The notes beneath the pieces were generated by a model. The model did no database searches. It saw only the letters and a list, made by a program, of their open reading frames with translations, and had not been told where the DNA came from. Shown here piece by piece: positions 10,656-22,200 of a DNA stretch of 64,000 nt. Each line of letters begins with the position of its first letter. The stretch's first letter is position 1. The stretch is from contig JAGVSM010005023.1 of the NCBI GenBank assembly GCA_022494885.1, positions 1 through 64,000 of the forward strand. The letters run 5' to 3'. This DNA comes from Micrasema longulum (taxonomy: Eukaryota; Arthropoda; Insecta; Trichoptera; Brachycentridae). Position numbers and translations under genes: made by a program.

Positions 10656-12538
10656 GTTTACAAGAAACGCAGAAAGCTTTTTATTGTTCAGAGTGTCAAT
10701 TCAAGTGTTCGCAGAAGAGTATTTTGATAACGCACATTTTAACTCATACTTGTGAAAAACCATTCTCATGCTCAGAATGTCAGTATAAATGTTCAAGAAG
10801 AAGTCGTTTGAAATCACACATGCTGACTCATACTGGCGAGAAACCATTCTCATGCTCAGAGTGCCAGTATAAATGTTTAACCACAAGTCATTTGAAAACG
10901 CACATGCTGACTCACACTGGTGAGAAATCATTCTCATGCCCAGAGTGCGAGTATAAATGTTTACAGAGATATAATTTGAAATCACACATGTTGACTCATA
11001 CTAGTGAGAAACCGTTCTCATGCTCGGAGTGTGAATTTAAATGTTCACGGAAAAGTAATTTAAAATCGCACAAGTTGACTCATAGTGGTGAAAAACCATT
11101 CTCATGCTCAGAGTGCCAGTATAAATGTTCAAATAAAAGTCATTTGAAAACACACATGTTTAGTCATACTGGTGGGAAACCGTTTTCATGCTCGGAATGC
11201 TACTATGAATGTTCAAAAAAATGTCATTTGGAATCACACATGTTGACTCACACTGGTGAAAAACCGTTCTCATGCTCAGAGTGCCAGTATAAATGTTCCC
11301 AGAAATCTAAATTAAAGTCCCACATGTTGACTCACACTGGTGAGAAACCATTCTCTTGCTCAGAATGCGAATTTAAATGTTCACGTAGAAGTAATTTAAA
11401 ATCACACCTTTTTACTCATACTAGTGAAAAACCATTTTCGTGCTCAGAGTGCCAATATAAATGTTCACAAAAAGATTATTTAAAATCACACATCTTAACT
11501 CATACTGGCGAGCAACCTTTCTCATGCTCACAGTGCCAATATAAATGTTCACGGAGAGGCATGTTGAAATCCCATATGTTGACTCATGCTGGCGAAAAAC
11601 CGTTCTCCTGTTCGACGTGCCACTCTAAATTTTTACTCCGATGTCACTTGAAGTCACACATGTTGACTCATACTGGTGAGAAACTATTCTCTTGCTCAGA
11701 GTGCAAGTATAAATGTTCACATAAAAGATATTTGAAATCGCACATGTTAACTCATACTGGTGAGCATCCATTTTCATGCCCAATGTGTAATTTCAAATGT
11801 TCCCGTAGGGATAGTTTAAAAACTCATATTTTAATCCATACCGGTGAGAAACCTTTCTCATGTCCAGAGTGCGAATTCAAATGTTCACAGAGAAGTAATT
11901 TGAAATCACATTTATTGACTCATACTGGTAATAAACCGTTTTCTTGCTCGGTGTGCCAATTTAAATGTTCACAGAAATCTAAATTAAAGTTACACCTGTT
12001 GACTCATACTGGTGAGAAACCATTCTCATGCTTAGAGTGCAAATTTAAATGTTCACGCGGAAGTAATTTAAAATCACACATGTTAACTCATTCTAATGAG
12101 AAACCGTTCTCATGCTCGGAGTGCCAATATAAATGTTCACAAAAAGATTATTTGAAATCACACATGTCGACTCATACTGGCGAGCAACCATTCTCATGCT
12201 CAGAGTGCCAATATAAATGTTCACGGAAAGGTATTTTAAAATTGCATATGTTGACTCATACCGGTGAAAAACCATTCTCCTGCTCGATATGCAACTCAAA
12301 ATTTTTACTCAGCTGTCTCTTGAAAGCTCACATTTTAACTCACACTGGTGAGAAAACATTCTCATGCTCGGAGTGCCAGTATAAATGTACACATAAAAGA
12401 TATTTGAAATCTCACATGTTAACTCATACTGGTGAGCAACCATTTTCATGCTCAAAGTGCAATTTTAAATCTTCACGTAGAGATAGTTTAAAAACTCATA
12501 TTTTAAGAAGCCACTCTTCTGTTCAGTGCTCCAATTGA
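10656..12538 (+). CDS. Gene 2, coding exon 2: 22-finger C2H2 array
   Basis: The acceptor TTTTCAG ends at 10655. The frame runs LQETQKAFYC to TGA (12536-12538), about 626 residues and 22 tandem 28-residue fingers. Most have the C-x2-C-x3-C-x8-H-x3-H form; fingers 12 and 20 instead carry Phe at the third-Cys place (HSKF, NSKF), and finger 22 has Ser there. Finger 22 also has the wrong His spacing, after which the frame stops. Fingers 7-14 and 15-22 are an exact 672-bp-period (eight-finger) duplication: the helix signatures QKSKL, SNL, QKDYL, CHL/CLL, HKRYL and RRDSL recur in the same order. Predicted nuclear DNA-binding protein with a very long potential target. ATG 10577 is intronic and rejected. 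Confidence 0.9.
11260..12530 (+). repeat. 672-bp tandem duplication inside the gene 2 finger array
   Basis: AGAAATCTAAATTAAAG occurs at 11301 and again at 11973, exactly 672 bp (8 x 84) apart, and surrounding fingers match pairwise. The two halves are diverged at several helix positions, so the event is not the newest in the window. Confidence 0.85.
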
Positions 12539-12539
12539 A

Positions 12540-12666
12540 GTGTTTCCTAAAATTCTTATTTTATCATCGCACATGCCCATATTGACAACAAAATGTTATG
12601 TTCCGATTGTGAATACACGTTATCAAAAACTTGTTTCTTTGAAATGACTTTAAATTATTCACAATA
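12540..12666 (+). pseudogene. Relic of the ancestral C-terminal finger(s) of gene 2
   Basis: After the gene 2 stop, another frame at about 12583-12666 reads DNKMLCSDCEYTLSKTC. It matches the terminal finger and tail of genes 1 and 3 (KMFSCSDCEY/F...). The bases between resemble a decayed ordinary finger. The present stop therefore truncates an originally longer protein, and this stretch now lies in the 3' UTR. Confidence 0.75.
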
Positions 12667-12796
12667 ATTAATGAAAATACTTATGTTTAATTTTATTTGA
12701 ACTTTATGTAAATTACGTGATAAAATATGTTTAGTTTTTAGACCGATAACCAGTTTAATTATTTGAAAGAAGTTCAAGCTGTGTATAATATAATAT

Positions 12797-12875
12797 TTAT
12801 TCATTTATTAATTTACACGCCCTACGAGCTTTTACATTTATTAGAAAAACATTCATGTGCAGCAGTGAAACGTAA
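12797..12875 (-). mobile_element. 3' end of the 46588-type LINE, short fragment
   Basis: The reverse complement reads TTTCACTGCTGCACATGAAT, then a GTAAAAGCTCGTAGGGCGTG hairpin-like element, and an ATAAATGAATAAATAT tail. This matches the last ~75 bp of the LINE at 46588-48934. It is severely 5'-truncated. Confidence 0.7.
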
Positions 12876-14544
12876 CTATGTGCATTTAGTTAAAATTAAA
12901 GATAACATAAGAAAAACTAAAAGATACAATAATAAGTAAAAACATCAACATAGGTATACGGGTATATAAAAAGATATTTAATATATTTATATATAAAAAC
13001 ATACACACATACAAACACATGCATATGCACCAGTAGCGAACGGTGACTTTTTTTATAGGTAAGCTTTATTTTTTTTCATAATTTGTACCTGCATGTACAT
13101 ACATACATATAAGTAATCTCGCAAATGAGTGGAGGCGTATAAAAAAAAGTATACACAGGTACACGGATTCTTTTTCTATGGTTTTGTGTAAAAACAACTT
13201 CATCTCTCCAGCTCCAGTTTCACCTGCTGGCAACAGAAGACGCAATACCTACTTATTTTTAATCAAAATAATTTTAACCAACAACCCAACAAACAACAAT
13301 TAATAACTTTGCGTAATATGTAGGTATATTCTCCATTATTATAAGACAGTACATGTATGCAAAAGTTTAAAAAAAAATATGTTAAAAAATAAGGATAATA
13401 AAATAAGTATATTCACAATTCCTTTTTGTTTGGCACTGATTAAAAACACCGCATATTTGTTTGTAATTTACATTTTATACTGCAAATATTTAGGTACTAA
13501 TATAAAAGAAAGTAAACATTTTATTGTAAGACGTCACTTCCATTATGCACACAAAATTATTTTTTTTTTTTTCGAAATATATTTTTTTTCTGAAAAATTA
13601 AAAAAAAAACAAAAAGATTAGATTTAAATTTATTTATTTGTGCCAAAATACATAATTTTAACTTTACATATTGCATTACATAACATTACATAACAATAAC
13701 ATTCATTAGAAATATTCGCAATAATATTGCAAAAAAAATGTCACGTGACCGTCGCGCTGCGCCGCGCCGGCTGTCCGCTTCGTTTACTTCTAAAATGAGA
13801 ATGAATAATGCAAGAAATTGGACGACACCGAGCGAGGCGCCACTAGCTAAAACGCGCGGACTAAAAAACTGGCGTCATATGTCAACAGAATACAATCAAA
13901 CGAAAATGGTCTTTAGGAAATAACGCTCGAAATGCTACTAAGCTTGAAATAATATCTGTAATCTGCAAGTGAACTTAGCAAGGAAAATATACGCACTGGG
14001 TTTTTGAATGTTAAAATACAGTATACATTTTGTATTGAAAAATAATCTGCAATAATCAGAACCGGGCAATGCGCTGGGTGCGCATTTAGCAGCTTACATT
14101 TTTTTTTGAGGAAGATATAAACAGTGACTCGCTCGATTAGCGAGGGGATAAAATGGGGCGCCTGCAGCGCCCCTTTATATCTGGCGCCCTACCCTAACTC
14201 TGATACTGGAAGTACACAATATTATCTACTTCGGATTACCTTCTTTCAGCATAATTATGCCAAGGGTACCAGATTACGGATTTCTCTCTCGGGCAGCTTT
14301 TTTCATTTGGTACCTAACGAGCAATTTTTCCTTATATGTGGCCACCACGATAGAGACTTATATCCTCAGCTGCGGTGTGCATTACCCATATGGTGGGCAA
14401 GCTGTATAAATCATTTATAGTTGAAAGATTATGATATTGTTCCAAAACGAGTTTAATTTTTATAAAAACTCATTGGTTATATTAAAAATACGAATGTATG
14501 TGAAGACATTTATGTGTTCGAATATATTTAGGCGTTTATTATTT
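12876..14544. other. Long non-coding stretch
   Basis: AT-rich with long T and A runs (13555-13610). Small open frames at 13379, 13738, 14124 and 14431 have no recognisable domain, no splice context and no similar copies in the window. I do not call them genes. Confidence 0.45.
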
Positions 14545-14935
14545 AATTGTCGGCCTCGTTGTGCAGTTAGCGCGTTTGCCTGTCACGCAAGAGGTCAGTC
14601 ATTAATTTCATCATTCCCTTTGCTTATGGAATAATTAAGAGTGAAATCACTTTCTAAAATAGATATTTCATTTCAACCATGTAAGGAATCGAACCCGAGC
14701 CCTCTTCGAACAAGAGTTCTCGGGTTTGATTCCCGACATGGTTGACATGAAATACTTATTTGAAAAGGTGTTTTTTCTGTAAAACATTTTATTGGCACCT
14801 AAGACGTAAGACTAATTATTTTATCTCTCTATTATCTATTATCGAGGAACGCTGCGATTAGTGTACCAATGTAGTGCTCTGTACACCATTAGGTGCGGAA
14901 AGGAAATGACGAATGCATTTTAAATAAATAAAGCG
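14545..14935 (+). mobile_element. SINE family B, rearranged plus-strand copy
   Basis: The head TCGGCCTCGTTGTGCAGTTA is at 14550. After an insertion, the B-box region reappears as TTTGATTCCCGACATGGTTG (14727-14746), and the body ends at ACACCATTAGGTGCGGAAAG (14881-14902). Between them (about 14663-14755) lies an inverted duplicate of the B-box region, giving a foldback with ATTTCATTTCAACCATG facing CATGGTTGACATGAAAT. It compares with the intact copy at 17585-17850. Confidence 0.7.
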
Positions 14936-14959
14936 TCACATCTTTTAGATAGGTGCGCA

Positions 14960-15240
14960 GCGACCACAATGAATTAGCCGTAATTTCTATCACATTCAAT
15001 TTTATCTGTGGTTCTCCTGTCAAACACGCGCCACGCGTCCGTATTTCGAGGATACTAAATACATATAATTGGACGATTAACCTAAGTTTTTACTTGCAAA
15101 CGTAAGTAACAATTCCATCATGTAAAGTAAAACAACATGAATACATAAATATCTTTTCTTTCACGTGTTGGCTTCGCACGGTATGACAAATGACACGTAC
15201 CCCGAATTATTAGGTTTATAGATCGACCCACAAAGTATAC
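14960..15240 (+). promoter_or_regulatory. Conserved upstream block, gene 3 copy
   Basis: Shares a long run of homology with blocks upstream of genes 4, 5, 6 and 7: TTTTATCTGTGGTTCTCCTG, then TTTTTACTTGCAAACGTAAG, then a CACGTG-containing segment with GGTATG, and TTAGGTTTATAGATCGAC. Because it precedes every exon 1 of the MEIAS/MEVAL type, it is a candidate promoter or 5' UTR exon. It was separated from gene 3 by later insertions; its downstream half resumes near 17517. Confidence 0.55.
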
Positions 15241-17516
15241 CTACTGATCGGATCAGCGTTGCCAATGCTAATTTTCCAAATTCCCCAAAAATCTATATCA
15301 AATTACCCAAATGGGGAGAAAAGAAAGTCTCGATTCCCTACAAATTTCCCACATAAATATCTCAAGAAAGAATAAACAGAAAGAATGAAAAAAAATAATA
15401 TATGGATATAACATGAAATAAAAACTGGCTAAAATCGTGAGTGTAGCGAGGGTCCACCATCGGTAACTTTGCCATTTATGCACATATAATAAAACAATAT
15501 TTTTTAATTCAAACAAAATACGAGTAGACTAAGATACGTCTAATCATCATAGATATTTCGAGGGGACGTTTGTGGGCTCTCAAGAAGAATTTAAACAAAT
15601 TTTGTTAATAACCTACCTTAGGACTGATTATCTTGCGCTTTTTTATCAACAACTTTAAACAACCATTTGTATTTTTTTGCACAAAACCGTTTTTGAAAGA
15701 TAATAAAACAAAACGCAAAAAGTCATTTGTCTAGTGCCTAATGTGCTCATTCGACTGTCATTGTTTTCATTTTCCGTTAAAAAGGGGATCCCCGAATTAC
15801 TATTTGACGTTGATATTGTGTTGCTATTAAAAATATCGATTTTTTATTTATTTATTTTATTCATTTATTTATTTATTCATATTTTTTGCTTACAAACTAT
15901 AATTAATAATAAAAATAATGTGACCTCACTGGGGTGTCCCGTGCCGAGGACACTTAACAATATACTTTTTTAAAATTACATTTGAGAATAAACAAAAAAG
16001 ACTAACTTAAGAAAACAAAGATAATTAACAAATATTCATACAGTTTTAATAACAAGGTATTTATGTACATCTATATTATTTATATTACAAAACACACAAT
16101 GAAAATAACAGAAACCATTGGTGTACCGATGCAGTGCTCTATGCACCATTAAGTTCGGAAAGGGAATGATGATGAATTCACTGTGTGAAAACATAATGTA
16201 TGCTTTCTTCACTACACTTGTACAATGTACAGTCTACAAAGCATCCAGAAGGCAATATCGTTTGAGTTCGTTTAAATAAACGAAATAAAGAAAACACAAT
16301 ATTATTTTATATAAAAGTTATTCCTCAGATATTAATCATTACCAATAAATAACATCAATAAAATATAGCATGCGTAGAGTTGAATGGTAATCATCGGAAC
16401 CCATAGATACATAAATATAATAATGATTAATTATTATTGATATCGGATATAGGAAAAGGTTCATTGTAGATAGGCAAATAAAAACGGAACGTTGGCCATC
16501 TCCCAACTCATTTTATAAATTAAGTTTGCCCAAAAATACTAGAGAATTATTATAAATCTTAATCAGTACGGGTCTTTAATCAATTTATACAAAAATAACC
16601 GTTTCATATGATGAAATTCCGTAAAAAAAATTTAAACAATCGTAAAGTACGTCCGATTCAAAATACGAGAAGTGCTCTCTGCTAACTTTACCCCAAAGAA
16701 GCTGGCCTCAGATTCCCATATAAAACTCAACATATACAGACAAACATTTAATGAGTTCACTCTTTGCGCTGTGAAAAAAGCCCCATGAAAAGCCCACGTG
16801 CGTGAGCGAGATAAGAAGACATCGCGCACACGGATTTCATACGGTTCGGATCTCGGGATGCGAACAGTAACAACGTCGAACAGGTCTCTAATTATCATGC
16901 GGCGCGAAATTTGAACAACGAAATGAGTTATTTTTAAGCGTTTGGTCCAGATTTGGTAATTTTGAAATACAATTAATAGGCAAAACCGGCTTACGGGCTT
17001 TCAAAAATTTGGACAAACTCAAAACATTGTTTGTTATTATTTTTAATTGGATTATATTTATAAGATAACGTTTTACCCAGCGGTAAACATGGGGTGTAAC
17101 ATTAATTGTTAACTTTATCGTATTAAAATAAATGTTTTTGTAATTCTAGGTAATTCGTCGCTCGGTCGTTCGAATTTTCGCAAAGGGATATTGAATTGTC
17201 TTAAGCAATAGACGGAAAATATTATAGTTCTTAAATATTATTCAAATGGATTTATTTTTAACGGCGGTAATTAAACTGGGGTTCATTTCAGAAATTGCTA
17301 ACGTGAACTGAAAGGCTATAATTACCGTGCATTATTGTTTGGTAAATCCTAGAACATAAAATAATGAATAGGCAGGTATAATTAATTTATACTGAAATAT
17401 TTTCTAATATCGCCGCGTTATTTCTCAATACAGACAAAGATGAATTATGAAAATGCCTGCTTATTTTACGGGGAAATAATTAATATTTTGGGCGCGTTTG
17501 TATATTACGTATCAAG
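15241..17516. other. Non-coding insertion separating the two halves of the gene 3 upstream block
   Basis: No supported ORF. It contains a likely minus-strand LINE 3' end at about 15843-15960 (ATTT repeats next to a GGGGTGTCCCGTGCCGAGGACAC hairpin, shown here only as an inverted CCC/GGG pair), a short SINE B 3' piece at 16118-16180, and a fragment of the repeat E linker at 17003-17035 (minus). In unit-type copies the flanking sequences are adjacent, so about 2.3 kb was added here or lost elsewhere. Confidence 0.5.
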
Positions 17517-17584
17517 GTATATCCGACCTTTATTCTTTTATTTTTAGAGGAATTTCGCCATGGGTCGATTACATTAATTCCACA

Positions 17585-17850
17585 ATCTTCATCATCATTC
17601 CCTTTCTGCACCTAATGGTGCATAGGGCACTGCAATGGTACACCAATCGCAGCGTATCTTAATCATTTTTGTTAAATGAAGGTAAGATGATCAGTCCTTC
17701 GCCTTAGGTACCAGTCCAGGGACTATGGAATATTCTAGTGTGAAAACACACTTTTAAATAAATATTTCATATCAGCCATGTCGGGAATCAAATCCGAGAC
17801 CTCTTGCATGGTAGGCAAATGCGCTGACCATTACACCACGAGGCCGAGAA
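17585..17850 (-). mobile_element. SINE family B, full-length copy
   Basis: On the minus strand it starts TCGGCCTCGTGGTGTAATGG (fits the A-box consensus), has a B-box GATTTGATTCCCGAC, an internal body and the end ACCTAATGGTGCATAGGGC seen on the plus strand. It splits a sequence that is continuous upstream of gene 5 (ACACAATCTTTCGTTGGG, 33129 and 35121). The flanks CACAATCTT and CACAATTTT are the likely target-site duplication. Confidence 0.8.
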
Positions 17851-17860
17851 AGAGAAAGAA

Positions 17861-18240
17861 GAGAAAGACACAATTTTACGTTGGGTATTCCATTCATGAC
17901 AAATAATCATTATTTTGATGGTATTTTTATATGCACATGTCGATTTAATTATAATATGTAAGCGTGTTCACTGTGTGACACCACTGCGTTTTAATATGTA
18001 TTAATATTTTTTTTAGTTTACAGTATGAAGTGTTTATTTCTACAAATGTTGTATTTTTTGTATGGTAAAAGGCACTGCGTATTAATTAATAAACAAATTG
18101 TTAGGAGAGCATTTCTTCAATCGATGGGTGGTACAAAACAAGTCTTGTTGTTGTTTTGTATCACCCGCCTATCTAGGGAGTGCTCTTCCGAAATTATGGT
18201 TGTGTTCTTTTAATAGAACATAGCTTTTATTCTTATAATA
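17861..18240 (+). promoter_or_regulatory. Downstream half of conserved upstream block, gene 3 copy
   Basis: TTGGGTATTCCATTCATGAC, AAGTGTTTATTTCTAC, and GGGAGTGCTCTTCC correspond in order to 35127-35460 upstream of gene 5. This shows that gene 3 and genes 5/6 inherited the same 5' region. No ORF is supported. Confidence 0.5.
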
Positions 18241-18556
18241 ATAATTATTCATATTTTTAATATTATTTATTCGACAATACTTACAATAAAATACTGTATT
18301 AAGTACATTTTTTTTTAACATTAATTTTATGTAAAAAAAAATATTCATTTGTAAAATACTGGGGAGTGACGCGTTTGTAATGTTTTATCTTTTTATAAAT
18401 ATTTGTTAAATAATTAAAAAAAAACATAATATCCTTTATTTGCACAACTAAATCATTTAACGGAGAACTAGAATCCCGACGGCCCATGGGCTTTTGCATT
18501 ATTCTATTTTTAACGTATTTGTATAATATTGACTTTAAGATTATGCAGTTAAGCTC

Positions 18557-18778
18557 GGGTTTCCTAGGACAGCGGTGCCCGTATTTTAACGGCCGTAGTG
18601 AACATTAATGCGGTTGACAGCCGTCGTAACGGTGACTAGAGAGTGGTTTCCTATAAAAATGGTGTTGATAACACCGTTAAAAAATAAAACCACTCCCTAG
18701 TCACCACTACGACGGCTGTCCACCGCATCACCGTTCACTACGGCCGTTAAGATACGGGCACCGCTCTCCTAGGAAACC
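18557..18778. mobile_element. Inverted-repeat element (MITE-like) just upstream of gene 3
   Basis: Two arms of about 90 bp face each other. The left begins GGGTTTCCTAGGACAGCGGT and the right ends CGCTCTCCTAGGAAACCC. They share CGGCCGTAGTGAAC/GTTCACTACGGCCG and GACAGCCGTCGTA/ACGACGGCTGTC. The arms are near-complementary with a few mismatches. The element ends 38 bp before the gene 3 ATG, so it lies in the 5' UTR or core promoter. No coding capacity. Confidence 0.85.
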
Positions 18779-18816
18779 CTAGCTTTATTAACTTTGTATT
18801 TCTCGAAGGTAAAACA

Positions 18817-19078
18817 ATGGAAATAGCTTCGGTGAATATTAAGGCTGAACCGGGGACTGGCGATGTAGAAGGAGATATTCTCCGTACTGGGAAAGGGGCG
18901 CCATGTTCCCACGGAAGTGAAGAGCCAGGTATTGCTACCGTGAAGGCTGAACCGGGGACCAGTACTGACCAGCCTAGGGTAACCAGTGATAAAATTATGC
19001 GCAAAGAGATGGATATCGATTATCCTGACATCAAACAACAATGTTTGGAGTCGTCTCGTAGAAATGAAATCGCCTCAA
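18817..19078 (+). CDS. Gene 3, coding exon 1: short Psi-K-x-E module
   Basis: The ATG sits in a good context (AAACAATGG) and gives MEIASVNIKAEPGTGD. There is one full repeat, then VKAEPGTSTDQP and the tail IDYPDIKQQCLESSRRNEIAS. Two Psi-K-x-E sites are present. The third site of genes 4 to 7 (IKQE) is lost here because Glu became Gln. The donor after TCAA is at 19079, phase 1; the intron is only 138 bp, the shortest of the family. Total protein with exon 2 is about 627 residues. Confidence 0.85.
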
Positions 19079-19216
19079 GTAAGTCAAACTTCTCTCTTTG
19101 GCGATTATAATAATGGTCCAGGCGCGAGCTGACTGTCTTTTACTATACAACTGCTTTCTTTACTATTTGGTACACTTGAAAGAAGCCTAGTTCAATCGTT
19201 TTTATTATTGTTTCAG

Positions 19217-20838
19217 GTTTACAAGCGAAGCAAAAGAATATTGACTGTTGCGAAACTCCCAAGTTAACTTGTACTGGTTTAAAAACATTATCAAGTTCAG
19301 AGTGCCAATATAAATGTTCACGTACAAGTGTTTATAAATCACACTTGGTGACTCCTACTGGTCAGAAACCATTATCGTGTTTAGAGTGCCAATATAAATG
19401 TTCACATAGAAGTAAGTTAAAAATACATTTAATGACTCATACTGGTGAGAAACCATTCGCATGCTCACAGTGCCAATATAAATGTGCACGTTCAAGTGAT
19501 TTGAAATCACACTCGTTGACTCATACGGGTGTGAAACCATACTCATGCTCTGAGTGCCAGTATAAATGTTCACGAAGAAGTAATATAAAATCACACATGT
19601 TGACTCATACTGGTGAGAAACCATTCTCATGCTCTAAGTGCCAATATAAATGTTCAAATAAAAAGGATTTAATGTCACACATATTTACTCATACTGGCGA
19701 GAAACCATTCTCATGCTCTGAATGCCAGTATAAATGTTCGCAAAGAAGTAGTTTTAAAATGCACTTGTTGACTCATGCTGGTGAGAAAACATTCTCATGT
19801 TCAGAGTGTCATTATAAATGTTCAAATAAAAAGGGTTTAAAATCTCACCTGTTTACTCATACTGGTGAGAAACCATTCGCATGCTCAGAATGCCAGTACA
19901 AATGTTCACGTAAAGGTCAGTTGAAAACGCACTTATTTACTCATACTACTGAGAAACCATTTGCATGCACTAAGTGCCCGTATAATTGTTTACGTAGAAG
20001 TGCTTTAAAAAGACACTCGTTGACTCATACTGGTGAGAAACCATTCTCATGCTCAAAATGCCAATATAAGTGTTCAAATAAAAGTGATTTGAAAACACAC
20101 ATGTGTATTCATTCTGGCGAGAAACCATTCTCATGCTCAGAGTGCCAATATAAATGTTCAAGTAAATTGGGTTTAAAATCCCACACAATTACTCATACAA
20201 CTGAGAAACCGTTCTCATGCACCAAGTGCCAGTATAAATGTTCACGTAGAAGTAGTTTAAAATCACACTTGTTGACTCACACTGGTGAGAAAGCATTCTC
20301 ATGCTCAGAGTGCCAATATAAATGTTCACGTACAAGTGATTTAAAATTTCACTTGTTGACTCATACTGGTGAGAAACCATTCGCATGCTCTGAGTGCCCG
20401 TATAAATGTGCACGTAGAATTTATTTAAAAAGACACTTGTTGATTCACACTGGTGGGAAACCATTATCATGCTCAGAGTGCCAATACAAATGTTCACGTA
20501 CAAGTGATTTAAAATCGCATATGTTGACTCATACCGGTGAGAAACCGTTTTCATGTTCAGAGTGCCAATATAAATGTTCTCGTTCAAGTCATTTAAAAAC
20601 GCATTTATTTACTCATACTGGTGAGAAACCATTCTCATGCTCAGAGTGCCAGTATAAATGTACACGCAAAGTTAATTTAAAAATTCACAAGCTGACTCAT
20701 ACTGGAAAAAAAATGTTCTCCTGCTCCGATTGCGAATACACTTTATCCGGAAAACGCGATTTAATTCACCATTCATTAAATCACAATAGTGAGACAGTTT
20801 TTTCAGTGAAATTATCAAAAAACTTTTACGATAGTTAA
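19217..20838 (+). CDS. Gene 3, coding exon 2: 17-finger C2H2 array
   Basis: TTTCAG ends at 19216. The open frame from 19219 (LQAKQKNIDCCE) has no stop until TAA at 20836-20838, about 539 residues. The first finger is degenerate: its first Cys is Ser and its last His is Pro. Seventeen well-formed fingers follow, many with the QYKC third-Cys signature, and the last is the divergent family terminal finger (SCSDCEYTLS, RDLIHHSLNH) with a basic tail. Helix positions vary (RSSDL, RRSNI, NKKDL, QRSSF and so on) while the framework is nearly constant. Predicted nuclear DNA-binding protein. AATAAA motifs near 21177 and 21231 are candidate polyadenylation signals. This is the most complete-looking gene in the window. 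Confidence 0.92.
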
Positions 20839-21399
20839 TTAAAGTTATTTCATTTGTTAAAAAAATATGTATAATCTAATCGACTTAGTTTTTTTTACCA
20901 ATATCAGTTTTCATGATTTTTAGAAGTATTTCTATATATCTAACAACAATGCAGAGGTAATTTATTAATTATTCAAAAGCTGTGCTCAAAAATCCCCTCT
21001 GCAAACTGTGCTGTAACTTCGCGATAAACATTCAGATATATTTATTATACATTAAGTTTCTCTCAGAACTTTTCTTAGTGAGAGTGCATTTTGATTACAA
21101 TAATTAATATTATTTATAATTTCCACCAGTCAAAGTGTTTCGTCGTGACCGACATTGTCAGACTGGTGTGGAATTAAATAAATTGTTGTTACTTACAAGG
21201 GAAAGCGAGCATTGTCAATCTTCATTTTGGAAATAAATGAGTTTAAATGTAACGAATTTGAATAAAATGTAAAAATTATAATATTACTTTAAGTGTTGTT
21301 TTAATATATATATAATAAAAAAATGTAAACAATACAGTTTTACTAGTGTGTAATTTAATATAGGTGTTTGAATGAAATGTATTTAAATTTTATAGAAAC
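20839..21399. other. Gene 3 3' UTR and intergenic DNA
   Basis: AT-rich with AATAAA hexamers near 21177 and 21231. No ORF or repeat boundary recognised before repeat D begins at about 21400. Confidence 0.5.
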
Positions 21400-22200
21400 T
21401 ACTAGCGGATCCAACATACGTTGTTCTGCCCAAACGTTGGCTCGCCTGCTGTTACCATAAAAGACTTTTCATTGATTAGTATTGATAAGTAGGTCCCTAG
21501 GTTTTGTTTATGGTTGAATTCTAAAATATAAAATAATTCATTTTCAAATATAGAATTCTTTTTGCAACTATCAAACTCGGCTCTCCTCACCAACATGTGT
21601 GTACTTTACTTGTGAATGCGATTTTCAAAAAATGTATTGAATGTCAGTTAAAAGATATAGGCAGGCCAGGAAGCCCAATTACAGTGGTGAATAACAACAC
21701 AGAACACCCAGGCATGTGAAAAATCAAATTTAATTTTTGTGTTCTCACCGAGAATTAAACCCGGAACCTTCCGTGCTTAAGCACTTAAGACTTAAGTCAA
21801 GTTTCTTAACTACTGCACCACGGAGGCCGCGATTACTTTAGTATTACGGAAGAAATTATAAGGAACGCAAGGAAATAATCTGATTGGGATCCATAAAAGG
21901 GAAATGCTGTTTGTAAACATTCATAAACGAACTTTTTTTAACACAAAAAACAACATCTTTCCATTTTTTTTATATGTATGTATTCTCGTCGAGTGCAACC
22001 CTGGTAGGTCGATGAAAAAAAGATTTATGCTTCTAACTTTTTTTTTACAAATTCTCTTGAAAATTTTAATATCTACGAACACGCACAGCGCAAAGATCTA
22101 CATTTCGCTGAAAACCGCACGCAAATCGCTTAAGCTGTTTAGGAGAAGTTCAGTGACATCACACGTACAGAGGAATTATATATATAAAGATAATGGGGCC
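21400..22200. repeat. Repeat family D, copy 1 (interrupted by a SINE)
   Basis: Aligns with 23515-24385 over two blocks: ACTAGCGGATCCAACATACG through GTATTGAATG (21400-21650), and CTGATTGGGATCC through GACATCACACGTACAGAGGA (21878-22174). The ending GCTGTTTAGGAG near 22134 resembles a widespread lepidopteran non-autonomous repeat. Short frames inside (for example 21904-22266) are not genes. Confidence 0.65.
21660..21828 (-). mobile_element. SINE family A, inserted in repeat D copy 1
   Basis: The plus strand shows ACAGTGGTGAATAACAACAC, GTGTTCTCACCGAGAATTAA and CACCACGGAGGCC, i.e. the reverse of the family A body, B-box region and head. The A-box area is altered by a small internal duplication of CTTAAGACTTAAG. 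Confidence 0.8.

Noticed and set aside
13379..14634. Small open frames at 13379, 13738, 14124 and 14431
   Set aside because: Low complexity or no domain, no splice or start support, and no copies elsewhere in the window.
20189..20587. Long antisense frames across the finger arrays (for example 132 residues here, others at 10701, 19355, 39130, 49894)
   Set aside because: They are periodic shadows of the 84-bp finger repeats (recurring SMRMVSHQYEST) and have no independent features.
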